In this document: positions 45,042-56,369 of the stretch, one piece after another
Position numbering within the stretch: the first letter of the stretch is position 1
Layout: each line of letters opens with the position of its first letter
Assembly: GCA_030272155.1 (NCBI GenBank)
Contig: CP126195.1
Span: 2,525,001-2,589,000, forward strand
Length of the DNA: 64,000 nucleotides
Reading direction: 5' to 3'
Origin: Tetradesmus obliquus
Lineage: Eukaryota; Chlorophyta; Chlorophyceae; Sphaeropleales; Scenedesmaceae
Notes under the pieces: generated by a model
Told to the model about the DNA's origin: nothing
What the model saw: only the letters and a program-made list of their open reading frames with translations
The model's database searches: none
Translations under genes and position numbers: made by a program

Positions 45042-48000
45042 GCAGCAACAGGTTTGATGTAACCTTGTGAAGATCAGCAAGCTGTGCGCTGCTGCTGCAA
45101 TGCAGGCACTGGCTCAGCTGCCACATCGCATGGCGTGCAACAGGCCACAGGCTAGAACTGCAGGTGAACTTCTCATGTGCAGGCTGAGCAGCAGCCACCC
45201 GCCGCACCTGCAGCAGCGCCACCTGGCCTGCGTGCACCGCCCCCCGCAGCACGGCGCGCAGGCACGGCTCGCAGCGCGGCCCGCCCTGGCCGCCGCCGAA
45301 GGCAGCCAGCAGCAGCGCCACTGCCTCAACGCGGCCACCAGCAGCTGCCAGCCGCAGCATCAGCAGCTGCTGGTTGTCATCAGGGCCTGCGCCAGCAGCA
45401 CCTGCACAACATAACAGCACAACATAACAGCACAACATAACAGCACAACATAACAGCAGCAAGCAGCGGCAGGAGTCAGGTATGGCAGCGAGGATGGGGA
45501 AGACGTGCAGCATCATCATCATCAGCATGCCTGCGGTTGTGTGTTTGTGACGCCGGCATCCAGGTGAGGTACACCATCGGCGAGGAAGGTGTACTGGAAA
45601 CAACCCTCCAACAGATTCAGCCCAAACACCCTAATGTAATGGTAAGCACGCTTGTAGAAGCGTAGTACTTCATGGCAACCTGCAGACCGCAGGCACAAGT
45701 CAAATCCCCTACGCACCTTCAACCTCTGCGCCACCACCGCCGCCAGCCAGCCCCAACAGCTGCTGCAGCGCCGCCACATCTCCCCTGCTGGCAGCAGCCT
45801 TCAGCGCACCATGCCGCGCAGCGCGGCCCACCGCCGCATTATGCTGCACACTCAGCGCCTCAGGACTAAAGCCCTCCGCAGGCCCCCGCAGCAGCAGCAG
45901 CAGCCGGATGGTGCCAGCCACTGCGCTGTGGCCCTCCGCCAGTGCCGCCTCTAGCGCAGACAGCCCCAGGCAGCAGCAGTGCTCCGGCAGCCGCGTCAGC
46001 AGCAGCTGCAGCGCCAGGGCGTTGCCTGCGCTGGCTGCCTGGTCAAACACGCTGGGCATCTGGGGAGCCAGCAGCGGCCGCACTGCAGCCAGGGGTGCTG
46101 CGGGGGTGGCGTCGGGCTGCAGCGCGTCCAGCAGCAGCTGCAGCGAGGGCGTGTTGTGGGTGCGGATGGCGATGCGCAGGCAGGAGGCAGCCACCATGAC
46201 CAGCTGCTCCAGCAGCTTGGGGCCGCCCCTGCACAAGGAAGATGGAGTAATGCAGCCGGAAAAGAAGCACAGCAGCAGCAGCAGCAGCAGCAGGCGGTAC
46301 AGGTGAGAACGGGACGTCATGCGTAGCATTGTGCAGCACTGGCATGGCTTGCAGCGACGCTGAAACAGCAGCACACACAGCGGCAAGAGGAATACGACAT
46401 GTCAAGGACAGCAGCACATGCACGATATGTAGCTGGCAGCATTGCCTGCTGCTGCCGGCACGCCCTGCCGCCCACCTCTCGAGCTGCTGCGGCAGGTAGG
46501 GCGAGCCCAGCACGCAGCGCAGCGCGGCGCTGTTGCTGCTGGCGCAGGTGTAGCTCAGCGCCAGCACGCAGCAGTCGTGGCAGCGCACCGCGTGCAGGTA
46601 GCGCAGCAGCGCCCGGATGGCTCCCAGGTGGCCCGACTCGCAGGACACTCTGGAAACAGGATCAGCGGAAAGTGGGGAGCAACAATGCGCCACAGGTACA
46701 GCAGTGAGTGGAGGCTTGGCAGATGAGCATGGTTAGCAAGCATCACTGCTTATCTTCACGTGGGCAGCCCAAGTGCAGTGCACCAAGCTGCAGCGGCAAC
46801 GCTCAACACCATGCCAAGATCCTGTGCCAGTACAGCTGGCAGGCGACTTACGACTTGCCGCATCAATCGAACCACAGCCGACCCCTGGTGGCCGGCGTAA
46901 CCACCAACCCTAGCCCTCCTAACTGTATATCAGCAAACAACTGCCCACTGCGCACCTGAGTGCGTCGTGCATCTGCGCGATGTGCCCCGGGCCGAAGCGC
47001 CGCACCGCATTGAACTGGCCCATCCACAGCCCCAGGCCCCACTCCACCACATCAGCGCGCCCACTATCAGCAGCAGCTGCAGCAGCAGCAGGCGCAGCAG
47101 CAGCAGCAGCAGCAGCAGAAGCAGCAGCACAAGAAAACATGGGGGGCAGAACACAGTGCGCGTTGAGAGAGCAGGCAGCAGTGCAGGCTTCGGCAAGATG
47201 CGGAGGCTGGCAGGGGCAGCGCTGCGGGTGGGACGCTCCACAGCACTGATGCTAGACGCCTCAGCTGCGCATACATCGACATCAGCATCGCTGCCACCTA
47301 GTGATGCTGCTTCAGCTGTTCCAGCTGCTCCTGCTGCTGCTGCTGCTGTCCAGTGCCGCAGGACCCACCTGTGAGGAAGCTGCTGCTGGGGATGCGCACT
47401 TTCTCGCGCAGCAGCTGCAGCACGGCCAGGTGCCCGCCCTGTGCGGCCAGGTCCAGTGCCACGCTGGGGAGGCTGTCTCCTGGCAGCTGGCAGGCCCAGC
47501 TGAGCCCGCCTGCAGCCACCAGTTGGCTCAGCACCGCGCTGTGGCCGCCTGCAGCAGAGCACGCAGGGCCGCGGGAGGGAGAGCGGGTCAGTAAGAAGTA
47601 TAGAAGGGGATGAGCAGGTGATTTCAGACAGTCCAGAGCTGCTGTACATGAGGGTGGTAGTTGATGTGCAAGCACAGCAATAACTCAGCCTACACGACCA
47701 GCCAGCATGCTAAACAACATCCTCTGTCTGTACGTAAGCCACACACCTGCAGCTGCTGCGAAGAACGCGCTGGTCCTGGCGTAGTGCAGGATGCTTGAGC
47801 CGCACAGCTCAGCAGTGCTGCTCAGCGGCAGCAGCACGCTGACGAGGTGCACATGGCCGCCGCCAGCACAGAACGGCAGCAGGCAGTGCTCAGCGTACGG
47901 CAGCAGGCGATGCAGCAGCGCCACCCCGCACGCTACGGAACTGGCCACAGCGGCATCGCTGGTGCTGCTGCTTCTGCTGGTGTGTTGCCAAGCCTTCAGC

Positions 48001-48380
48001 TCCTGTTGCTGCTGCTCTGGTAGGAGCTTCACTCTGCTGATGCATTCGCACAGCAGCTGCAGCGTGCGCAGGGCGCCATCCTGTGTGCGCGACCATGACC
48101 TCAGCCTGCTCCACAGCAGTAGGCTGTACACCAACTGCAGCTTGCCGTGGCATGCAGCACCGCTGGAAACACCAAGCTGCGTGCTGCTGGTGCTCTGGCT
48201 GCTGGGTTTCAGCTGTTTGTATGCAGCCTTTGCGCTCCTGCGGCCAAGGTACAGCCGCAGGATGGCATCCGGCGACGACAGCAGGCCATGCAGCTGCTTG
48301 CAGACGAGGTTGCTCGACTCTGCAGAGTCTGCGAGTGCTATAATGCTGAGCTGCAGGTGGTCAGGTAGCCTGGTCAGCAT
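43099..48380 (-). CDS. F-box and ankyrin-repeat-like protein with Gln-rich tail
   Basis: A protein of 1,145 residues from eight exons in phase: 47747-48380, 47369-47548, 46956-47076, 46476-46649, 45717-46228, 45208-45401, 44812-45002 and 43099-44530. The N-terminus is F-box-like (L-T-R-L-P-D-H-L-Q-L-S-I-I, then N-L-V-C-K-Q-L-H-G-L-L). It is followed by about ten degenerate ankyrin-type helical pairs, for example G-G-H-S-A-V-L-S-Q-L-V-A-A-G, A-A-Q-G-G-H-L-A-V-L-Q-L-L and E-S-G-H-L-G-A-I-R-A-L-L-R. The last exon encodes a ~475-residue disordered tail rich in Ser, Gln and Ala. If the F-box is real, the protein would be a substrate receptor of an SCF ubiquitin ligase, with ankyrins binding the target. 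The F-box call is weaker than the ankyrin call. Ankyrin proteins of this type are numerous in green algae. The start ATG directly precedes the F-box. Confidence 0.8.
45405..45456. repeat. 13-bp tandem repeat, four perfect copies
   Basis: Four head-to-tail copies of CACAACATAACAG in intron 5 of the ankyrin gene (between exons 5 and 6), directly upstream (sense) of exon 6. The first copy overlaps the acceptor TGTTGTGCAG read on the minus strand. Confidence 0.97.
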
Positions 48381-49784
48381 CGCAACGCGCTCATGCCATG
48401 TGCAGTCCTGCTGCTGTCACACCAAGCAGCACTGCAGAACTTCCGAGTAGGGAAGCAGCGAGAAGCAGCGAGCTCCAGTAGCTTGATCTGCAGCATACAA
48501 AATACGGCCCTTGAACGAAACAAAGCTGTCGAGAAAGCAAGCTTGCACGATGTCGAGCAATGGGGTTGCAGTGCTGTCTCATTGCTGCTGAGCCGCTGCA
48601 GGAGCGTCCTTGCCAGCACTTTCCGCTAGTAATATGGCCCACTTGACTGATAACACACGTCCTGTGGCGTCTTAGTGCTGCGACAGGCACCCACCGTGCA
48701 TGAGCTTGATCGGCTTCGCTGATGAGTCCAGGGCCGCCGTGTGTTTCGCAAATTGTTTACGTAACACTGCAGATTACGATATGAGCGCTGTGAACTCGGA
48801 CTGCTGGATAGTGAAAGAGGGAAAGGCCACGACACGCATACACAGGCCTTCCATACGCAGCAGAACAGCCGCGCAAGGACTCCAAAGAGCACAGGTGATC
48901 AAACTATGTTCAGCACTATCGCACGTTGCGGCTCTAGAATGGATGGAGTGTTCCAGTAACACATGTGCCTCAACGCAAGTGTACTGGGGTTTGCTGCTAG
49001 AGTGTAACCAAGTGTCGAAAATAAGTTTTATTGCACTACTGACATTGCCCTTCGTCAGCATACTGCAGCTGCAAGAGTATGGTCCCGGCAGGAGTGTGCC
49101 AGGTCATGCACTTCAAGCGGCACGACGCGCGCAAGGGACCGCGCACACTGTCTTGCCTGAGATGCATCGATTATCAGCCTAAAACCTTGCCGTAAACATG
49201 TACAGCAGCTTTGTGCTGGCAACCACAGCTGCAAACGAGCACATGTGCTGTTGAGCACTCCATGCTGTCCCAGCTCTTGACAATGGTACAGCAGGCTGCC
49301 AGCAGCGTATCATTGCCCTCGCCCTGCAACGACTCTTTCCCAATTATCCACGATAACCAGGCAACACACCTTACTGATCGTGCAGACAATGCACGGCAAC
49401 CATAGAGTACATGCTTGAAGGTGCGCAGCTTTGCATTTTTCATGCTAGACTGTCCATCTTTACATGTCATGCCAGCATCCTGCAGGCTGCAGCGCTGCAC
49501 GGCATTGACCATCCACGCGCCTGTCCCAACCCCTCTGCTTAATAGTATACACGCGTCAAGCAGCATCACAGCTGCACGCCATTGACACTCTTCACTGATC
49601 TCTGGTGGGCATCACGCAGGGCCCCTGCCCACGGTGGGCGTCACTCACTGTGAGCTGCACTGCAGGGCCTTGCAGGTGCTCAACGCTGCTGCACTCACCC
49701 CAACTCCTTCCGTCTGTGCCGCAGACAACGCCCAGGGTGCATGCAATCCACTTCACGCACAGCCTCAAAGCAATGCCTGCGTGG
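48381..49784 (-). other. FemAB_like gene 3' flank and ankyrin gene promoter
   Basis: The right part is the 3' UTR of the gene at 49785-54337, with TGTAA on the minus strand at 49460-49464. The left part, up to about 48900, should include the promoter of the ankyrin gene. A 160-codon plus-strand frame (48700-49182) has no recognisable content. Confidence 0.4.
49460..49464 (-). terminator. Candidate TGTAA poly(A) signal
   Basis: TTACA on the plus strand, 321 bases past the stop of the FemAB_like gene. Confidence 0.5.
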
Positions 49785-52416
49785 CTACTCATCTGTGCTG
49801 CCGCTGTTGGCGCCAGTCGCCCGGCCCGGTGCTGCGTCGGCCTCGTCGCTGCTGCTGAGGCTGGACAGGCTGCTCAAGCTGCTGTAGGAGGACATCTTGT
49901 CCACCAGGTACTCCACAGTCTGCAAAATAGGCAGCAGTATATTCATATGTCAGCCTTCCTGCAAGTCAAAAACATGTGTTCTACATATTGCTGGAAGGTG
50001 CGCAGCTGTGCATGACCAGCATTGCTTGAAGGTGCGCAGCTGTGCATGACCAGTGTACTTCGGTATCCTGGCTTTGTATATAATTCGTCATTGTACATAT
50101 CATGCGAGTCAGCCAGACATTTCATGTATATCCTGCGCATTGGAGAGGCGCGTTGCACACATCCTGCAAGTGATCAGCGCACATGCGAACATCCTGCCAG
50201 CCCAAGTAGTGTGCCAAGCCCAGCCTGCAGTCAGCCACCGCCGCCACACACATTCTGCAAATCAAATACGTTTGTGGTGCACATCCAGCAGGTGCAACCC
50301 GTTGCTGTTGCACACCAGCTTTTGCAGGACAGCGATGGTCTGCTGTAACCCACCCGATCGTTCAGCCACCTGCTGCACCAGCTCATCATGCATCATGCAT
50401 GGCTGTTGTGGCAGTGCATGGAAGGTGTCAACCACCACCCGTATCCGAGGAACAGGAGCTGCAGGCAGTGCTGCCGTCCGCGTGCTGCCGCGCACCTTGT
50501 CCTGCTTGAAGGGAGAGCCCTCCAGCGTGAGCGCCTGCCAGGTGTACGCCAGCTGCAGGAGCGGCAGCAGCGGCAGCAGCAATAGCAGGCCAGTTTTCAG
50601 AACAACCACACTGCATGTGTTGCTTGGCAGGCGGAACACATGCTGTGCGAGCCAGCAATCGTCACAGCTAGCTGGTTGAAGCTGGAGATCTGCTAGCAGT
50701 GAACCTATCATACAACCGAACAGCATGCGAGCCAGCATGGTGCCACCACCCCTCCTCACCTGCTGCTCCTCCCTGTCCAGGAACTTGGCCACTGCTGCGC
50801 GTGTGGTGGGGTCTGTCATGTAGTGCGCGCTGTAGGTGAAGTTGGGCAGGTAGCCGCGCTGCAGCTTGTGCTCGCCCTGCGCCCCAGCCTCCACGCGCGG
50901 CAGCCCCCGCGCAATCGCCTCCTCGATCGCCTGCACACGGCATAGGGGCCAGCAGCGACAGCAGCAGCAGCAATGAATCGTAGGGTCAGCAGCAGACAGA
51001 CGTATGTTCTGACCTATCCGGTGTGCTCTGTACAAGACAACCACAACATGGACACGATTCAATGCCACACAAGCACTGCAGCAGTTGCCAGCTGGCTGGC
51101 TGTAGCACCAGTACAACCACCAGTCAGCGCACCTGGTAGTAGCAGACCTCAAAGTGCAGGTTCTTGAACTCCCTGCCGCCCACACTGCCCCAGTTGCGGC
51201 CGTACACGCAGTGGCTGCCCACCAGGTTGAGCGCGGCAGCCACGGTGTCCCCCTGCTGCTCAGCCACCACCAGCATCACCTCAGAGCCCAGCTCGGAGCC
51301 CAGCCTGTGCCACAATGAAGCACAGTAACACAATGAGGTACGATGACAAGGATATGTTCCGTGAGTTTGTCGTTTCACAATAAAAGGCAAGCATGGCCTT
51401 GGCTCATGGCCTCTCAGCTGAGGTTGAGTTGGGCTGTACGGCAAGCTAGCAACCCTGCTGTACTGCCCTGGCTGCAGTCAGCGCCGTGCGATGTGTCACG
51501 AGCTGCTCACATGTGCCAGAACTCGCGTGTGAGGTAGGCGCTGCCCCACTTCTTGTCCACCGTGGCCTGGTAGAAGCTGTGGAAGGTGTCCCACTGGCCA
51601 GCAGTCACCTCAGAGCCAGGCAGCCGCCTGACTGTTAGCCCCTGCTTGGCGATGGACTTGCGCTCCTGGACAGCAAACACACATGCCGGGGCAGCAGCGG
51701 AGGGGCAGCAGGGTATTGAGCACCGTCTGGCACGCGGCCAGTTGTGTTGATGTCAAAAGTAACTGTGCAGGCAGCAGTGCGAGTCTGCAGCTGGTACAGC
51801 ACCTGCACGCATGCAAAACATGCTGCCCTGAACTCCCCACAGCAGCGCGCGCAACTCAAACCACAAATGCCTGCCACCACCCAGTCTCTCCCACACACTG
51901 CTGCACATTCCAGTTTGAAGACAAGAACTACAAACATACACCACACCTGCCGTATGCTCTTGCGCTTGCTCTGCTTGAGGTCAGCCAGGAAGTCCTCAAA
52001 GCTGCTGTAGCCGCGGTTCTCCCTGCAGCCACGCAGCAGGCCAGCCAGCAGGCCAGGCAGCAGGCCAGGTCAGCATCGCGCTCAGCGGTGGCAGCATATT
52101 GCGGCACTAATGCACAGGCATTGACAGCACAGAGCCCGCAAGTGGTTGTACCCCAGGCTTTGTTGCAGGCTGTGCCGTAGGTTTGAAGAGCCAGGTTGCA
52201 AGGCATACATGCAGCTCATGGCACACCGCAGTCAAAAAAAGAGACAACAGTAAACAGTTTGACAGCGCGCTGCAGTGGACTGTGCTGCCCACGCATTGCT
52301 GCCCCCGCACCAGTGGTACTGTATGCCTCGCCGCTGCTGGAAGCCCAGCGCGCCCAGCGCCGCCCACTCCTCGCCTGTGGGGAAGGTCACGTGCAGCGAG
52401 CTCACACCCATCTCGT

Positions 52417-52458
<42 letters not shown>

Positions 52459-54337
52459 GAGCCCGCAAAGCAGCAAGGTGTCAGCAAAACACAGAGGAAC
52501 CACAGATAACACTAACAAAGTGTGCTGCATGACTGCGTAAAGTGCAGAGCTTGTCTGCCAGCTGCAAGTGCTGTCCGTGAAACTCTGTATGTTGCCCAGC
52601 AGCGCACCTGTGATGGTGAGCAGCGTCTGCGCTAGTGCCTTGAGCACCGTGGCCGCCAGCTGCCCCGGCTGCACCAGCAGCCTGTTGCCAGTGACTGGCG
52701 TAAAGGGCACACACGCCTGTAGCTTGGGGTAGTAACTGCACGACAGATCAGGCCAGGGCGGCAGCAGCACCAGCAGAAGCAGCTTGTTAAGACTCAGGCA
52801 ACAAATCTACACAGTCATGACTGTTCAGTGGCCGCAGTGAAGCATCCATACCCCTAAAGTCCATCACAGCAGCAGCAGCTGCTGCTGCTGCTGCTGCTGC
52901 TGCTTGCGCAAGCACAAGGCACGAGAGCAGGCTCACGCCAGTCCACTGCTGATGCTGCCTGTTCCTGCCATGCCGCATTCTGTGCGGCAGCCTTGCCCCG
53001 TGCCTCCGCTCACCGCTTGCCCATCATGTGGCTGTAGTTGGCCCAGCTGCTGCCTGTTTCCGCCAGGCAGGCCACCCTCTGATCGCCCTAACATTAGCTG
53101 TACCTGGCCCACTAGCATCAGCTGCAAAGCTGCAGGCAACGGTCTGCTGACCTCAGCCCCACCAAGCAGCCAGCAGCAGTGGCACGGCGACTGCAGCCAC
53201 GCCGCACCCTTCCCCACTGCGCCCGCAGTCCTCACCAAAGCACCAACCTCCGCTCACCGCTTGCCCATCATGTGGCTGTAGTTGGCCCAGCTGGAGTCGA
53301 ACACGTACTCGCCGTAGCTGTGGCCCTTCAGGTACAGCGGGCACGCCCCCAGCAGCACGCCGCTGGCTGCGTCCCGCACCGTGACGTGCTGCGGGCCCCA
53401 GCCCTCCTCAGGCACCTGAGGCAGCCAGGCAGCGCAGATAGCAGTGCAGCGTGCTTATAAGGTTTGTATTTTGTTACATGCTGCGGGCCCCAGCCCTCCT
53501 CAGGCACCTGAGGTGAGGGGGCAGCCAGGCAGGGAGTGTTGCATTGCCCTGCTGCTGGTGCTCACCGCTGACTTGCTGGCCTCCAGTGCATGCAGGAAGG
53601 CCCACTTGAGGAAGGGGTTGACCTCAGCCTGGGCGGCCACCAGCGCATCCCATTCACCAGCAGTCACCTAACAGCAGAAGATACAGCATCAGTAGCAAAC
53701 AGCAGTTGCAATTCAACTCAGCACTGGAACACAACCAGGCATAGTTTGGGTGGGGATGGGAGGAGGTGTGGGAATGTGATGCAACCCTGATGCAGCACAG
53801 CACCGCCACCCTGCCATACACCATCAGGTTTTGTTTGTCAGCAGCAAGCTGTTGTGATTATCGTGTATTGATTGGGCTTTCCTTGCTCATGTGTTCGTTT
53901 GCCAACTGCCCTGTGCGGTTGTGTGAATCACTGGCCAAGAACAGGTGCTGAAGCGCCAAAAGAGCATGTTGTGACATGGTCTGACCTGGTCGATAGACCT
54001 GAGCACTTGGACCTTCAGCTGCAGCGTCTCTGGCAGCGGGTCAGCCTCTGGGCTGCTAGCTTTGCCATCTTGCTGCTGCTCTGCTGCCGCTGCTGCTGGC
54101 CCTGCTGTTGCTGCTGCTGTTGCTGCTGCAGTCACCTGCAGGGCCATAAGTAGTGAGGGTTCTGAATGTTTACTTGCGCAAATCAAAGTGGTTGTGAGAT
54201 TCTCCGCAGTGGGTCACCTGCTCAGTGACACGGGTGGTGCACTTCAGCTGCTGCAGTGGCCGTGTTGGAGGTCTGCATGCTGGCACAGACACCGCCTTCG
54301 ACACAGTCTTACAGCACCTTCTTTTTAGCAACCGCAT
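49785..54337 (-). CDS. FemAB_like (DUF482) GNAT-fold protein, organelle-targeted
   Basis: Twelve exons join in phase to give 509 residues: 54218-54337, 53986-54135, 53566-53667, 53258-53415, 52608-52735, 52311-52416, 51947-52022, 51511-51665, 51133-51304, 50760-50930, 50496-50552 and 49785-49919. The first 40 residues are strongly basic (M-R-L-L-K-R-R-C-C-K), a plausible plastid or mitochondrial transit peptide. The body matches the bacterial FemAB_like family (PF04339, formerly DUF482). Signatures are A-G-E-W-D-A-L-V with N-P-F-L, P-L-Y-L-K-G-H-S-Y-G-E-Y-V-F-D, Y-Y-P-K-L-Q with P-F-T-P-V-T-G, G-Q-W-D-T-F-H-S-F-Y with K-W-G, Y-G-R-N-W-G, N-L-H-F-E-V-C-Y-Y-Q and R-V-E-A-G-A-Q-G-E-H-K-L-Q-R-G-Y. 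The family has an acetyltransferase-like fold and is loosely annotated as peptidoglycan-related. Its reaction in algae is unknown. An extra exon near 50300-50400 is possible. Copies of exon edges lie in the introns around exon 4 of this list. Confidence 0.9.
49988..50055. repeat. 34-bp tandem duplication
   Basis: Two copies at 49988 and 50022 (core gaaggtgcgcagctgtgcat) in the last intron of the FemAB_like gene. A related single copy occurs near 49418. Confidence 0.9.
53003..53293 (-). repeat. Exact 47-bp copy of exon end and donor site
   Basis: The 3' end of exon 53258-53415 plus its GTGAGC donor (53247-53293) recurs perfectly at 53003-53049, further down the following intron. The two copies are 244 bp apart. 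Confidence 0.95.
53387..53513 (-). repeat. Copy of acceptor and exon start
   Basis: The first 29 bases of exon 53258-53415 plus the CTCAG acceptor (53387-53421) recur at 53479-53513 in the preceding intron. Both copies are followed by the same gcagccaggcag, offset in one by a 6-base insert. Confidence 0.93.
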
Positions 54338-56369
54338 GATTGCGACATGCAAGGCAGGAAGTGCACAGGAGCGTTTGATGGCCTCAGGGCAGCGTATCTC
54401 TTTCTCGAGATAGGCAGCAAGAAGCACTGACGCCTGTGGTCTACTGAACTTCGGAATAATATGAAGAGCGGAGCCTCCTGCGCGCGGCGTTACCGCTTTG
54501 AGCGTGTCTGACAATTAGGGCTCTGCTGATGGTTTGAACAGGGGAGAGAGTGTGTCAGGTGGGCGTGTCAAAAGGCTGTGACGGCGCCTCAAAGAGGCTT
54601 ACAGGTTGATGCATGTGCAGTGAATACACAATTTTGCTTGTCTGCACACTGTGCGGTGCGCTTACGCTGGACGTGTTGATGTGTGGCAGCTGCTCAGGCT
54701 CAGCAGTGCTGGGTGCACCTGGGGCAACAGCAGGCACTGGGTGGGGCAAGCCAGCATCACATCACCGCATCTGCTGGGGGATGTGCGTGCTGCAGTGTGC
54801 CAGCTTCAGCCCTTTCATTAAGCCAGACAGAGATGAAAGACCACGCATGTGTGATGATGTGCACAGCACCACCGTGACAGTCACTGCCACTGAGTGGAGC
54901 ACCTGCCTTGAATGCACCGAGTTGTGCTCTCTGCAGCCGCCTGTCAGATGCATTGTGGGCCAATGTCACAAGGTTGTGGCAGGCATACAAAGGCACACAG
55001 AGGGTAAGGGCCAGACATAACTGCTTAGCAGTCTGCAAGGAAACTGCCAGTTGCGCACTTGCATATGCTGCTGCTGGTCTGCTGTGGCGACAGCTTGCCA
55101 CCTGAAGTGGTAGAAAATGTCTTGACCAGGCAGCACAGCGCCGTGCTGCTGCTGCACCCAAGCCAGCTGCCCTGCTGCCACAGCAAGGGCCAACATGGCA
55201 CCACTGATCCAGTCCAATGTTGGCGGCTTGTGAGATGGCGGCCAGCAGCTTGTCTATCAAGCATGGCCCGTCAAGCACAATGAAGATCCGCGCTGCTTAC
55301 ACACAACATGTAGCATTGTGACCTGCTGAGTCAACATACCAGCATTGCTGTGATGAGCGTGCAAGACATCTGGTCAAACATACCAGCCCTGCCAGGCACG
55401 CAGCCAACCGTATGGGTGACCCCCACCTGCTGCCTGGTGAAGGCGGTGAGGGGGTCTGGGTGGTCTACCCCTCACCAATAGAGAGGCAATAATAGTCGTA
55501 GTTTCCGCTCCGTACGGGGCGCGGTTGCCGATGCCGATGACAAGGTATGGCTTACAAGAAGACTATTGTTATTATCTGGTCAAACATGTGCAACAGCCTT
55601 ACACTGTCAGCCACTGGTTTAGTCAATTGTAAGAGCATTGCTGACCACAGCAGGGGTGCATAGCACTCGCTGCATTGTAGTTGCATGCAACTACACCTTG
55701 AAGCCAGCTTTGAAAATCTCATAACCCACAGCAGCAGCTGCATTGACGTCCGCCAAGTGCTGAGCGTACTACGCTAGTATGCTGCATAGTATGCTGCGTC
55801 AGGTTTCTGAGTGGCAAATGCCATCACGCGTAGCAAGAAAGCTACCCTATGCCACATTCAGCATACATTGCAAGCAGCACCAGGGTTGTGGCGCGGCAAG
55901 CAAGCTCAGCAAGCTAGCATGGATCCCCCATCCACTGCACACCCGCCAGCCCGCACTGCATAGCAAGCTCCTTCTGTAGGCCTGCTGCAGTGCACTGATC
56001 CTGCATGCTTCTTCTTCTTCTGCAGAAGGAGCGACCAGGTGTATTGATAACCCTTGAGTGGTGATAGACTCAGCTGCAGCAGCAACGGCACCCGTTGCAA
56101 CTTGCTGTCCAGCCGGGGAAGAGCCGTGCGCCCGGCATGCCGCATCACAAGCGTGGAAAACACCTCATCGTGATCTTGTTGGGTGACGCCGACCGCATTC
56201 GTTCAACGAGCAATGCTCAGCTCAGCTCTAAACCCTGCAGTAACAAGCACGATCTCCAGCTGGAAGCGGGCCGGTTTGGCTCTGAGAGCAACCGGAAGAG
56301 ACTTTAATTAGGAGGCAGATAAACTCACTGACCCCTGATTCAACCAGGTCCCCTCACACAACCTCAAAA
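54338..56369. other. Divergent intergenic region (FemAB_like / PSAH)
   Basis: Two kilobases without a supported gene. They include the upstream regions of both divergent genes and a compact hairpin-rich insert at 55368-55587. Minus-strand open frames near 54960-55280 have no recognisable content. Confidence 0.4.
55368..55587 (+). mobile_element. Candidate short retroposon (SINE-like) with 14-bp target-site repeats
   Basis: The 14-bp sequence ATCTGGTCAAACAT occurs at 55368-55381 and again at 55574-55587. The 192 bases between differ in texture from the surroundings. They contain a perfect 9-bp inverted repeat (ggtgagggg at 55445-55453, cccctcacc at 55468-55476) and a second imperfect stem (aataatagtc near 55488-55497 with gactattgtt at 55561-55570). 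The plus-strand right end is ATT-rich, as in many chlorophyte SINE and LINE tails. No tRNA-like promoter boxes are clear. Confidence 0.5.

Noticed and set aside
48700-49182. 160-codon plus-strand open frame starting M-S-L-I-G-F-A-D-E-S
   Set aside because: No recognisable domain, and it lies antisense to the probable 3' flank of the FemAB_like gene.
50262-50420. Possible extra exon of the FemAB_like gene (E-L-V-Q-Q-V-A-E-R-S-G-G-L-Q-Q-T)
   Set aside because: The frame looks protein-like, but I found no acceptor-donor pair of matching phase. The 50496 and 49919 exons already join in phase.
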